Shown: in pieces, positions 26,920-36,029 of the stretch
Layout: every line of letters starts with the position of its first letter
Numbering within the stretch: position 1 is the stretch's first letter
Assembly (NCBI GenBank): GCA_035512775.1
Contig: DATKDI010000081.1
Coordinates: 1-64,000, forward strand
Reading direction: 5' to 3'
Length of the DNA stretch: 64,000 nt
Source of the DNA: JAJNBA01 sp035512775
GTDB lineage: Bacteria; Actinomycetota; UBA4738; HRBIN12
The notes under the pieces: model-generated
Seen by the model: only the letters and a program-made list of their open reading frames with translations
The model's database searches: none
Told to the model about the DNA's origin: nothing
Translations under genes and position numbers: made by a program

Positions 26920-28122
26920 TCATCGGCCGGCGGCACCCTGCGGCACGACCTCGGGGTCTCCTCTCGGGATGAGCACTTTGAACGAGGCGCCTCCACCTTC
27001 CCTCTGCTCGATCCAGACGCGCCCATGGTGGAGCTCGGTGAACTTCGCGACCAGCGAGAGACCGACACCGACGCCAGGATCGTGCACCGACGTCATGGGG
27101 CCGTGCTCGAACGGTCGGAACACCGACTCCCGGTGCTCCTCGGGGATCCCCGGTCCGTCGTCCTCGACCGCGATCAACACGTCCTGGTCCTCGGGCAGGA
27201 CCTTGACCCACACCTGACATCCGGGTGGCGTGTGCCGGGCGGCGTTCATCAGGAGGTTCTCGACGATCCGAGAGATCATCTGCGGGTCGATCCACGCCGT
27301 CACCGAACCGGCGTCCACGTGCACCTGGCGGCCGGCCATCGCTTCCGAATCCCAGACGAGGAGGGAGACGAGGCGTCCGACGGCGATCTCCTGGAGCTTG
27401 GGCTCCACGACGCCCCGCGCCAGCCGCTCGGTGTCGAGAAGGTCTGTCACGATCGCATTCAGACGACGGGCTTTCGCCGCCAGGCTGTGGATCAGCTGCT
27501 TCCGTTCCTCCTCGGTGATGCCGAGCCGGTCGCCCTCCTCGAGGGTGAGGGCGTTCCCGAGGATGGCGGACAAGGGGGTCCTGATGTCGTGGGACACCGC
27601 GGTGAGGAACGTCGTTTTGATCTCATCGGCCTTGCGCATGTCCTGGGTGGCCTGCCGCTCCAGATCGAGCGCGCGGGTGAGGTCGTCGTTCGCCTGCTTG
27701 GCAACGGTGATGTCCAACATCACGCCCTGCCAGTGCATGGGATCGCCTCCATCATCACGGAGGAGCACCGCCTCGTCGCGGATCCACACGGTTCGCCCGT
27801 CGGCGGCCACCAGGCGATACTCCCCGGCATAAGGCTCGCCCGTGTCGTCGCTCCTCCGCCATTCCGCCTGCACGCGTTCACGGTCATCGGGATGGAGCGC
27901 CTGCGCCCACCACTCCGGGTCGCCGGTCGCGACCTCAGGCGGGTAGCCGAGCAACTGCTCGATGAACGGGCTCACGTAGGTCGGTGAGGTGGCGTCGGGG
28001 CCGACCGGGTCGATGTAGACGATCGCGGGGACGGCCTCGACCAGCGATCGATACGGGAGCTCGGCTTCCCGGTCGGTCGCCACCTCGTGGCCCTTCGATC
28101 GCTTGGCGCGCGTCGGTGACAT
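26920..28122 (-). CDS. Sensor histidine kinase with one PAS domain
   Basis: 400 aa; ATG at 28122 with GGAGG 9 nt upstream. One PAS/PAC unit (about 20-150) ends in DITVAKQAND, followed by HisKA (HDIRTPLSAILGNALTLEE) and HATPase_c (NLLMNAARHTPP, DDGPGIP, GVGLSLVAKF, EQREGGGASFKVLIP). The kinase core closely resembles that of the four-PAS kinase 123 bp downstream, so the pair is a duplication differing in the number of sensor modules. Cytoplasmic; cognate regulator not in the window. Confidence 0.9.
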   Translation of the reverse strand: MSPTRAKRSKGHEVATDREAELPYRSLVEAVPAIVYIDPVGPDATSPTYVSPFIEQLLGYPPEVATGDPEWWAQALHPDDRERVQAEWRRSDDTGEPYAGEYRLVAADGRTVWIRDEAVLLRDDGGDPMHWQGVMLDITVAKQANDDLTRALDLERQATQDMRKADEIKTTFLTAVSHDIRTPLSAILGNALTLEEGDRLGITEEERKQLIHSLAAKARRLNAIVTDLLDTERLARGVVEPKLQEIAVGRLVSLLVWDSEAMAGRQVHVDAGSVTAWIDPQMISRIVENLLMNAARHTPPGCQVWVKVLPEDQDVLIAVEDDGPGIPEEHRESVFRPFEHGPMTSVHDPGVGVGLSLVAKFTELHHGRVWIEQREGGGASFKVLIPRGDPEVVPQGAAGR

Positions 28123-28219
28123 GGGCACAGACCTCCGATCCCCCCATCGGACGGGACGCCGCGGTTCTTGACGTTCCCTGCATCGTAGGCTCCCGCGGTC
28201 CCTTCACCGAGGAGCTTCG

Positions 28220-29374
28220 ATGTCAGAGACGTTCACGTTCTACATCCAGCCCTGGTACCGGAAGTCCCCGTACTTCGAGGCGACCAAACGTGCCGGATGC
28301 CGGAGCTGGGGTCTGTACAACCACATGCTGCTGCCCACCCTGTACGACGACCCGGTCGCCGAGTACTGGGCGCTGTTGGATCACGTGACGATGTGGGACG
28401 TCGCGGTCGAGCGCTGCGTCGAGATCGCCGGACCGGACGCGCTCGCGTTCACGAACCTGCTCACGTGCCGCGACCTCACGACGTGCGCGGTGGGCCAGTG
28501 CAAGTACGTGCTGCTCACGGAGAGTCGCGGAGGCATCGTCAACGACCCGGTGCTGCTGCGGCTCGAAGAGGATCGGTTCTGGCTGGCGCTCGCGGATTCG
28601 GACGCGCTCCTGTTCGCCAAGGGCGTGGCCGCCCTCGCCAAGATGGACGTCGACGTCGTCGAGGCGGACGTGTCGCCGATGCAGATCCAGGGCCCCCGCT
28701 CGAAAGACGTGGTTCGCGGCCTTTTCGGCGACGAGATCGCCGACCTCCGCTACTACTGGTGCGCCGAGGCAGAGCTGTACGGCATCCCTCTCGTCGTCTC
28801 GCGCACGGGGTGGACCGGGGAGGTCGGCTACGAGATCTACCTGCGGGACTCCTCCCGTGGTGACGAGCTATGGCGGCTGGTCGAGGAGGCCGGCGCGCCG
28901 TTCGACATCCGGGCGATCGCGCCGTCGGAGGCGCGCCGGATCGAAGCCGGCATCTTCAACTACGGCTCGGACATGCGAACCGAGGACACGCCGTTCCACA
29001 TCACCGGGCTGGAGCGGCTCGTCGAGCTCGAGCAGGACGCCGACTTCATCGGCAAGGACGCGCTCCGGCGGATCGCCGAGGAGGGCGTCGATCGCAAGCT
29101 GGTCGGCATCGACATCGCCGGCGACCCGATGACGGAGGAAGGCGCGCTCAACGATCTCTGGCCGGTGCACGAACCGGGGGACGGAGCGATCGGTCGCGTG
29201 ACGGCGGGGGCGTGGTCGCCGCGACTCGAGCGGAACATCGGCTACGCGTGGGTGCCGGCTTCCCACCAGGATGTCGGAACACCGTTGGCCCTCCACGCGG
29301 ATGGCGGGGTTCGTGCGGCGTCGGTGGCGGCGCTGCCGTTCGTCGATCCGAGCAAGGAGATCCCCAAGTCGTGA
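28220..29374 (+). CDS. GcvT-fold tetrahydrofolate-dependent aminomethyltransferase / DmdA-like demethylase
   Basis: 384 aa; ATG at 28220 with GAGGAG 5 nt upstream. GcvT-type folate-binding fold with GGIVNDPVLLRLEEDRFWLA and LADSDALLFAKG, RTGWTGEVGYEIYLRDSSRG, and a C-terminal glycine-cleavage-T barrel. The NDPVL and LADSD segments are those of the DmdA (dimethylsulfoniopropionate demethylase) branch rather than glycine-cleavage GcvT, but close relatives act on other N- or S-methyl compounds, so the substrate is unknown. No gcvH or gcvP is adjacent. Translation is coupled to the downstream methyltransferase. Confidence 0.8.
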   Translation: MSETFTFYIQPWYRKSPYFEATKRAGCRSWGLYNHMLLPTLYDDPVAEYWALLDHVTMWDVAVERCVEIAGPDALAFTNLLTCRDLTTCAVGQCKYVLLTESRGGIVNDPVLLRLEEDRFWLALADSDALLFAKGVAALAKMDVDVVEADVSPMQIQGPRSKDVVRGLFGDEIADLRYYWCAEAELYGIPLVVSRTGWTGEVGYEIYLRDSSRGDELWRLVEEAGAPFDIRAIAPSEARRIEAGIFNYGSDMRTEDTPFHITGLERLVELEQDADFIGKDALRRIAEEGVDRKLVGIDIAGDPMTEEGALNDLWPVHEPGDGAIGRVTAGAWSPRLERNIGYAWVPASHQDVGTPLALHADGGVRAASVAALPFVDPSKEIPKS

Positions 29375-30147
29375 GCGGCTCCGTACCCTTCGATCGCGCC
29401 GTCGAGTACTACGACCGCACGCGCGGCCTTTCCGAGGAGGCGTCGCGGGAGATGGTCGCGCTGCTCGGCGCCGAGCTGCGGGGCCGAGGCCGCTGCCTGG
29501 AGATCGGCGTCGGGACCGGCCTCGTCGCGCTTCCTCTCGCGGAGGCCGGCGTGCCGCTCGTGGGCGTCGATCTCTCCGGCCCGATGCTCGCGAAGCTCGT
29601 GGAGAAAGCCGGTGGCAGCGCGCCGTTCCCGCTCGTGCGCGGCGACGCGACGGCGCTCCCGTTCCGCGACGACAGCTTCCGTGCGGCAGTGGTTCGACAC
29701 GTCTTCCACCTCGTGTCGCAGTGGAGGACGGTGATCTCGGAGCTCCACCGCGTGACGTCCTCCGACGGCGTCGTCCTGGTCGCTCGAGGAGACGTTCCGG
29801 CCGCGTGGCGCGAGGCGATCGAGCGGTTCCGGGCCCTCGTCGGCAGGCCGGCGTTCGTCCCGGGTCCCGAGGCATGGGATCCCGTGACGGTCGATCGGGC
29901 GTTCGAGGAGCACGGGGCTCGAGCGCGCTCACTGCCGACGATCGCGGAACGCGTTCCGCAGACCCTCGGGTCGTTCCTGGAACAGATGGGGGACGGGCTG
30001 CACTCCTGGACCTGGGAGATCGACGAGCCGACGCGCCGGGCGGCCGCGAACGAGCTGCGCGCATGGGCGCTCGAGCGCTTCGGATCGCTTGACCCGCCGG
30101 AGGCGCGCGACGTCGCGATCGAGTGGCGCGCGTACGACCTTTCCTGA
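29371..30147 (+). CDS. SAM-dependent class I methyltransferase
   Basis: 258 aa; start GTG at 29371 overlaps the upstream TGA (GTGA). Motif I is CLEIGVGTGLVALPLAEAG; post-I GVDLSGPML; motif II-like LVRGDATALPFRDDSF, as in the UbiE/Methyltransf_11 group. The substrate is unknown. The obligate coupling to a DmdA/GcvT-like gene suggests a shared methyl-transfer process. Confidence 0.85.
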   Translation: MSGSVPFDRAVEYYDRTRGLSEEASREMVALLGAELRGRGRCLEIGVGTGLVALPLAEAGVPLVGVDLSGPMLAKLVEKAGGSAPFPLVRGDATALPFRDDSFRAAVVRHVFHLVSQWRTVISELHRVTSSDGVVLVARGDVPAAWREAIERFRALVGRPAFVPGPEAWDPVTVDRAFEEHGARARSLPTIAERVPQTLGSFLEQMGDGLHSWTWEIDEPTRRAAANELRAWALERFGSLDPPEARDVAIEWRAYDLS

Positions 30148-30211
30148 CGTCGTTCCTTTCCAACCCGGCTTCGGCGCCGGGTATTCTGTGGGCTCGTCGA
30201 AGGAGGGCCCG

Positions 30212-31138
30212 GTGCCGATCACAGAGGTCGAGAAGATCTGGATGGACGGCGAGCTGGTGCCGTGGCACGACGCCCAGATTCACGTCCTCTCCCATGCCGT
30301 CCACTACGGGAGCGGCGTCTTCGAGGGGATCCGGGCCTACGAAACCGCGCGCGGCGCCGCCGTGTGGCACCTCGACGAGCACCTGAAGCGGCTCTTCCGG
30401 TCCGCGAAGCTCTACCACACCGAGATCCCGTACTCGCGCGAGGCGATCACGCAAGCGACCAAGGCCGTGATCCTCGCGAACGGTCTCAACGCCTGCTACG
30501 TGCGTCCGCTCGTGCTCCGAGGGTACGGCGAGATGGGCGTGAACCCGCTGGAGGCGCCGGTCAACGTCGTCATCGCCGTGTGGCCGTGGGGCGCCTACCT
30601 CGGAGAGGACGCGCTCGAGCAGGGCGTCCGCATCAAGGTCAGCAGCTGGCGCCGGAACGGGCAGAACTCGCTGCCGGCGGCCGCGAAAGCCACGGGGCAG
30701 TACATCAACTCGGTCCTGGCGAAGGTGGAGAGCCTGAAGGCCGGCTACGACGAAGCGATCATGCTGAACGAGAGCGGCTTGGTGACCGACGGCTCGGGGG
30801 AGAACGTGTTCGTCGTGAGAGACGGTGTGCTGACCACGCCGCCCATCTCGGCCGGATGCCTCGACGGGATCACGCGGGGCTCGGTGATCACGCTCGCGCG
30901 GGATCTCGGGTACGAGGTCCGCGAAGACAACCTGGTGCGCACGGACCTCTACAACGCCGACGAGTGCTTCTTCACGGGGACCGCGGCCGAGCTCACGCCG
31001 ATCCGCGAGGTGGATGACCGGATCGTCGGCGAGGGACATCGCGGCCCGGTGACCAAGGAGCTCCAGGGCGCCTTCTTCGCCGCGACCAAGGGTGAGAACG
31101 AGAAGTACGTCCACTGGCTCACGTACGTGAACGACTGA
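30212..31138 (+). CDS. ilvE: Branched-chain amino acid aminotransferase
   Basis: 308 aa, usual length. It transfers amino groups from Glu to the keto acids of Val, Leu and Ile. Class IV fold signature: HAVHYGSGVFEGIRAYET near 28-45, RPLVLRGYGEMGVNP, PLP lysine in SLPAAAKATGQYIN (about 153-166) and ESGLVTDGSGENVFVV. GTG at 30212 with AAGGAGG 5 nt upstream; a TATTCT -10 box at 30182-30187. Its stop overlaps the aminopeptidase ATG (TGATG). Confidence 0.95.
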   Translation: MPITEVEKIWMDGELVPWHDAQIHVLSHAVHYGSGVFEGIRAYETARGAAVWHLDEHLKRLFRSAKLYHTEIPYSREAITQATKAVILANGLNACYVRPLVLRGYGEMGVNPLEAPVNVVIAVWPWGAYLGEDALEQGVRIKVSSWRRNGQNSLPAAAKATGQYINSVLAKVESLKAGYDEAIMLNESGLVTDGSGENVFVVRDGVLTTPPISAGCLDGITRGSVITLARDLGYEVREDNLVRTDLYNADECFFTGTAAELTPIREVDDRIVGEGHRGPVTKELQGAFFAATKGENEKYVHWLTYVND

Positions 31139-33675
31139 TGCCGGAGACCGAGCAGCCATACCGGCTCCCGCGGACGGTCGTCCCGTCCCGGTACGACCTG
31201 ACGCTGGAGCCGAACCTCGACACCGGCGCGTTCATCGGAGCGATCGAGATCGCGATCGAGGTCGTCGAGCCGGTCACCGAGATCGTCCTGAATGCGAACG
31301 AGCTGAGGCTCGACGACGCGACGCTCACCGCCGCCGACGGACGCACGGTCGAGGTGTCGAAGATCCTCACGGACGACGACGCCGAACGCGCGACGGTGGA
31401 TCTCGCCGAGACGGCCGCGCCGGGGGAGTGGACGCTCCGGATCGGGTTCAGGGGTGAGCTGAACCCGCGGCTGACCGGCTTCTACCGGAGCACCTACACG
31501 GAGGCCGGCGGGACGCAGGTCATCGGCACGACGCATTTCGAGGCGACGGATGCCCGCCGGGCGTTCCCGTGCTGGGACGAACCCGACCTCAAGGCCGTCT
31601 TCGCGATCACCCTGGTCGTGAAGGACGGGCTCACCGCCGTCTCGAACGGTCCCGAGGTGGAGCGGGAGTCGCTCGACGACGGCCGTGTGCGGATCCGGTT
31701 CGCCGACACGATGAAGATGTCGACCTACCTGGCCGCCTGGGTGGTGGGCCGGCTCGAGCTCTCCGAGCCGGCCGACGCGCGAGGCGTGCCGATCCGGACC
31801 GTGCACGTGCCGGGCAAGGGACACCTCACATCGTTCGCGGAGGAGGTGTCCGTCCATTCCCTGAACTGGTTCGCCGACTACTACGGGATCCCGTATCCGG
31901 AGGCGAAGCTCGACAACGTCGCGCTTCCGGACTTCGCACAGGGGGCGATGGAGAACGTCGGGTGCGTGACGTACCGCGAGCAAGTGCTGCTGATCGATCC
32001 GGCTCGGTCGACCCAGGAGGAGCAGCTCGGGGTCGCGGAGACGGTGGCGCACGAGCTGGCCCACATGTGGTTCGGCGACCTGGTCACGATGCGCTGGTGG
32101 AACGGCATCTGGCTGAACGAGGCGTTCGCGACCTTCATGTCCATGCTCGCCGTCGACGACCTCCGGCCGGACTGGGAGATCTGGAACACGTTCACGCGCG
32201 ACCGTACGAACGCGTTCGAGATCGACGCGCTCGAGACCACACGCCCGATCGAGTACGAGGTCCGCTCGCCCGACGACGCCAGCGGCATGTTCGACACCCT
32301 CACGTACGTGAAGGGAGGCGCGGTCCTTCGGATGCTCGAGCAGTGGCTCGGCGCCGAGCGGTTCCGTGACGGGATCCGCCGCTATCTGCAGAAGCACGCC
32401 TACGGCAACACCGAGACGCACGATCTCTGGGACGCGCTCGAGGAGGAGACCGGCGAGCCGGTCCGCCGGATCATGGACGCGTGGATCTTCCAGCCGGGCT
32501 ACCCCGCCATCTCGATCGATCTCAAAGGGGAGCGCGTTCGCTTCTCGCAGCGACGCTTCATCCCGTCGAAGGACGACGACGCGACCACGTGGCCGGTCCC
32601 GCTCACGGTCCGTCAGGTCTCGGGCGAGGAGGAACGCGTCGATCGCATCCTGATCGAGGCGGACGGCGCGGAGCTCGAGCTGCTCGCGCCCGATGCGGTC
32701 GTCGTGGCGAACGCCGGCTCGGCGAGCTTCGTGCGGGTCTGGTACGACGACGAACTCCGCTCGCGGGTGGTCGCACGAGCGATGGACGTGTTGTCGCCGA
32801 TCGAGCGGTACAGCCTGGTCGACGACGGATGGGCCGCCGTCGTCGCGGGGACGGCCTCCGCCGTGTCGTTCCTTGATCTCGTGCGGGGGTTCCAGGACGA
32901 GACCGATCTCCGCGTCTGGCAGGGGATCCTCGGCGGCCTCGGCTGGCTCGACCGGTTCGTCGACGACGAGCCGCGTGAGCGCCTGCGGGCGTTCGTGCGC
33001 GACCTCGTGCGGCCGGCGCTCACGCGGCTCGGCTGGGACGCCTCGAAGGACGACTCCGTCCTCACCCGCGCGCTCCGCGGCCAGCTCGTGCAGTCCCTCG
33101 CCGTCCTGGGTGCCGATCCCGAGACCCTCGCGCAGTGTCGCGAGCTGGAGCTCGAAGGGGAGGGCGATCCGCAGCTCCTGCAGGCCGCTGTGGAAGCCGT
33201 GGCCGCCGAGGGAACCGCGGGAGACCTCGATCGGTACTGGCAGCGGTACCGCAGCGCATCCACACCGCAAGAGGAAGAGCGCTACCTGTTCGCGACGTCA
33301 CGGTTCCCCGGCGAAGCCGAGGTCGATCGGATCCTCGCGTCGGCGATGTCGGACGAGGTCCGGACGCAGGACGCGCCGTACCTGCTCGCCCGCGCGACGA
33401 CGAACCGCCGGCAGGGCCCCAAGGTGTGGCGGTTCATCGCGGATCGATGGGACGAGATGCAGGACCGTTTCGCCTCGTCCAACATCATGGGCCTCGCCTC
33501 GGGCATCCGGTACCTGACCGAACCGGAGATCGTCGATGAGGTCGATGCGTTCTTCCGCGACCACGACATCCCTCAGAACCACCTCATGCTCCAGCAGGCC
33601 CTGGAGCGCATGCGCGTGGCCGCGAAGCTCCGCGAACGCGTGACCCCGGAGCTGCTCGAGCGCTTCGGCAGCTGA
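31138..33675 (+). CDS. pepN: M1-family zinc aminopeptidase
   Basis: 845 aa. Cytoplasmic zinc exopeptidase that removes N-terminal residues from peptides. The substrate-binding GAMENVG, the zinc motif HELAH (His305, His309) with Glu306 as base and Glu328 (WLNEAF) as third ligand are all present, followed by the M1 middle domain and a C-terminal ERAP1-like helical domain (about 510-840). No signal peptide. It begins on the last base of the ilvE stop codon. Confidence 0.95.
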   Translation: MPETEQPYRLPRTVVPSRYDLTLEPNLDTGAFIGAIEIAIEVVEPVTEIVLNANELRLDDATLTAADGRTVEVSKILTDDDAERATVDLAETAAPGEWTLRIGFRGELNPRLTGFYRSTYTEAGGTQVIGTTHFEATDARRAFPCWDEPDLKAVFAITLVVKDGLTAVSNGPEVERESLDDGRVRIRFADTMKMSTYLAAWVVGRLELSEPADARGVPIRTVHVPGKGHLTSFAEEVSVHSLNWFADYYGIPYPEAKLDNVALPDFAQGAMENVGCVTYREQVLLIDPARSTQEEQLGVAETVAHELAHMWFGDLVTMRWWNGIWLNEAFATFMSMLAVDDLRPDWEIWNTFTRDRTNAFEIDALETTRPIEYEVRSPDDASGMFDTLTYVKGGAVLRMLEQWLGAERFRDGIRRYLQKHAYGNTETHDLWDALEEETGEPVRRIMDAWIFQPGYPAISIDLKGERVRFSQRRFIPSKDDDATTWPVPLTVRQVSGEEERVDRILIEADGAELELLAPDAVVVANAGSASFVRVWYDDELRSRVVARAMDVLSPIERYSLVDDGWAAVVAGTASAVSFLDLVRGFQDETDLRVWQGILGGLGWLDRFVDDEPRERLRAFVRDLVRPALTRLGWDASKDDSVLTRALRGQLVQSLAVLGADPETLAQCRELELEGEGDPQLLQAAVEAVAAEGTAGDLDRYWQRYRSASTPQEEERYLFATSRFPGEAEVDRILASAMSDEVRTQDAPYLLARATTNRRQGPKVWRFIADRWDEMQDRFASSNIMGLASGIRYLTEPEIVDEVDAFFRDHDIPQNHLMLQQALERMRVAAKLRERVTPELLERFGS

Positions 33676-33831
33676 CCGCTGTCACGGGCCGGCCCTCACC
33701 GGGCATGGGCGTATCGATCGAACCTTCGGAGACCCCGGGGAACCCATCGCGGTCGAAGGGCCGTCGAAGGGTGATCGAGACCGGCCGAGATCACGGGCCC
33801 TCAGGCCCGGATCATCGAAAGGAGTCCCGCC

Positions 33832-34911
33832 ATGCGGAACCCGTTCGCACGTGCCCTTACCCTCACGATCCTCACCGCTGTCATGCTCACCGGCGCGGCC
33901 GGGAGCGCCCTCGCCTGCGGCGGACTGGTCACGCCCAACGGCACGATCAACCTGCTGAAGACGACGACGCTCGCGGCCTATCACGAGGGCATCGAGCATT
34001 ACGTCACCTCGTTCGAGTTCGCCGGCGAGGGCCAGGAGGTCGGGTCGATCATCCCGCTCCCGGGCGTGCCCACGGACGTGATCAAGGGCGGTGACTGGAC
34101 GCTCCAGCGCCTGATCATCGAGACCCAGCCGCAGCCGGAGGAGGGGCTCTTCCGAGCGGCCGGAGCTGCAGTCGCCAGCGACAGCGCGGAGGTCCTCCTC
34201 GAGAAGAAGATCGACGCCCTCGACATCACCGTGCTGAAGGGCGGTGCCGTCGAGGTCGGCAACTGGGCGCGCGAGCACGGGTACTTCCTGCCACCCGACG
34301 CGCCGGAGATGCTCGCCTTCTACGCGGACCGCAGCCCGATCTTCCTCGCCGCTCGGTTCAACGCGGAGCGCGCTGCCAACCGCGGCGTGCAGACCGGGCA
34401 GGGAACGCCCATCCACGTCGTGATCCCGACGCCCAACCCGTGGGTGCCGCTGCGGATCCTGGCGCTCGGCCGCAAGGCCGCGGAGGTCGTGCAGGCGGAC
34501 GTGTACCTGCTCACCGACCGGCGGCCGGAGACACTTCCCCAGGCCGAGAGCTCGAAGGGGTTCGATCCGAACCAGCGCGGATTGATCCAGGAGGTCAGCG
34601 AGCCGGCCTCGGCCACCCTCCTGGCCGATCTTCGGTCCGATCGCGGGATGAAGTGGCTGCCGGAGAACGGCATGTGGCTGACCTACATCCGGATCAACGA
34701 GACGGCGGCGAACCTGAAGCACGACCTCGCGATCGACGCGAGCGGCTACGGGCGGCCGAACCCCGTCGCGGCCGGATACCCCACCGCATCGGGCGCGGCC
34801 CCGTGGCCGATCGTCTGGACCGTGATGGCGGCGCTCGTCGCGGTCGCGTTCCTGATGGTCGTCACCGATCCCGCGGTCAGGCGCCAAGCGACTCGGGTCT
34901 TCCGGCGGTGA
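33832..34911 (+). CDS. Secreted, membrane-anchored DUF2330-like protein
   Basis: 359 aa. A signal peptide (about 1-28, ending GSALA) is followed at once by Cys-Gly-Gly, as in DUF2330 proteins, whose mature form starts with a conserved cysteine segment. A membrane helix near 325-345 (IVWTVMAALVAVAFLMVV) anchors the C-terminus, leaving a short basic tail. The extracytoplasmic body has SIIPLPGVPTDVIKGG and IPTPNPWVPLRIL segments. Function unknown. It is coupled (GTGA) to a secreted cupredoxin, suggesting a cell-surface copper or redox role. ATG with AAAGGAG upstream. Confidence 0.6.
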   Translation: MRNPFARALTLTILTAVMLTGAAGSALACGGLVTPNGTINLLKTTTLAAYHEGIEHYVTSFEFAGEGQEVGSIIPLPGVPTDVIKGGDWTLQRLIIETQPQPEEGLFRAAGAAVASDSAEVLLEKKIDALDITVLKGGAVEVGNWAREHGYFLPPDAPEMLAFYADRSPIFLAARFNAERAANRGVQTGQGTPIHVVIPTPNPWVPLRILALGRKAAEVVQADVYLLTDRRPETLPQAESSKGFDPNQRGLIQEVSEPASATLLADLRSDRGMKWLPENGMWLTYIRINETAANLKHDLAIDASGYGRPNPVAAGYPTASGAAPWPIVWTVMAALVAVAFLMVVTDPAVRRQATRVFRR

Positions 34912-35324
34912 AGCTGCGGGCGGCGGCGACCGCGGTGGCGCTGGTGCTCCTTATCGGGGCGGCAGCGGCATCCCGCGGCGCCGCCGCTCGCGCCAACGAC
35001 GGCACGGTCCGCATCACGATCCACTACTCCAAGTTCGAACCGGCCGGTCTCGCCGTCGAGCCCGGCGAGACCGTCCGCTTCGTGATCGTGAACACGGATC
35101 CGATCGACCACGAGTTCATCCTCGGCGACGAGGAAGTACAGCGTGTCCACGAGGATGGGACGGAAGCGCACCACGCGCCGCGCCCCGGAGAGGTGTCCGT
35201 CCCGGCGGGGGAGACCGTGGTGACGACCTACACGTTCCCAGAGGCCTCCGGCGAGCTGATCTTCGGCTGCCACCTCCCCGGCCACTACGACTTCGGCATG
35301 CGCGGCACCGTCACCGTCGCTTGA
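34908..35324 (+). CDS. Secreted cupredoxin-domain protein
   Basis: 138 aa; start GTG at 34908, overlapping the upstream stop. N-terminal signal/anchor (VALVLLIGAAAASRGAAARA). The rest is a single cupredoxin domain with type 1 copper ligands His (DHEFILGD), Cys and His (FGCHLPGHYDF) and Met (GM), in the order and spacing of plastocyanin/azurin-like domains. It could bind copper for electron transfer or metal handling outside the membrane, with the preceding DUF2330-like protein as partner. Confidence 0.85.
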   Translation: MKLRAAATAVALVLLIGAAAASRGAAARANDGTVRITIHYSKFEPAGLAVEPGETVRFVIVNTDPIDHEFILGDEEVQRVHEDGTEAHHAPRPGEVSVPAGETVVTTYTFPEASGELIFGCHLPGHYDFGMRGTVTVA

Positions 35325-35360
35325 CCCTACGAAGTCCGCTCTCGCATATCGATCACGGGG

Positions 35361-35917
35361 TTACGTGGCCCTGAGCAGCGAGAGGGTGGATTCGGCGTCC
35401 GTCGAACCGATGACCTCCGCCATCCTGGCGTTATAGGCGCTGCCGAGCCGATCCCGGAGGAGCGCTTCGCCTTCGCTCATGCGCCTCCCGTCGAGGCGAT
35501 GGTCGCCATCCGAGTCGCGGGCGATGACGTACGACACCATCTCGCGTTCGAGTCCCGTCGAGCTGAGGGCAAGGTAGACGGAGTCACCGTCGGCCAGCGC
35601 TTCCTCCATCCCTGCGATGAACCAGGAATGGACCGCGATCGTCTCTCCGTGGCGAGGTCCTTCTGAACGATCCGTGCGAACCTCGATCACCTCGAGGTCG
35701 GCGTCAACCGTTCTATCGCCGTCCGGAAGCGTCGTGCGCGATGCCACTCGGAGCCAGCGCTCCGCTGAGGCGACCATGTTGTCGACGCCCGGACCGTCGT
35801 CCCCGCATGGCTCTCCACAGCTCGGCATGGTCAGCATGCAAGGAGCGTCGCGGTCGCGCCGATCCCAGCGAACGTACGAGGACGGCGGACCCAGTGAGCA
35901 CCCCGAGGCGTCGTCAT
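35361..35917 (-). pseudogene. Lipoprotein gene split by a one-base frameshift
   Basis: From an ATG at 35917 (GGGAGG 9 nt upstream) the frame encodes MTTPRGAHWVRRPRTFAGI then GATATLLAC, a good lipoprotein signal peptide with a perfect LLAC lipobox, and hits TGA at 35833-35831 directly after the cysteine. The -1 frame then continues uninterrupted to 35361 with about 155 residues (SCGEPCGDD..., ending STLSLLRAT) and no good start of its own. Adding one C after the cysteine codon joins the two. Either a recent inactivation or a sequence error. The mature domain is unrecognised. Confidence 0.65.
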
Positions 35918-36029
35918 CCAGCGCGTCCTCCCTCGGCGGCCAACCGACGAGCAACGAACCGGTGCGTTTGACATCCTCTCGGCAGGGTTCATACCGTTCG
36001 GGTACGAACGAGTCTCGGGGAGGACGGCA

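Noticed and set aside
28168..28191. TTGACG and TAGGCT as a promoter for the DmdA-like gene
   Set aside because: The spacing is only 12 bp, too short for a sigma-A -35/-10 pair; TAGGCT alone may still act as a -10 box.
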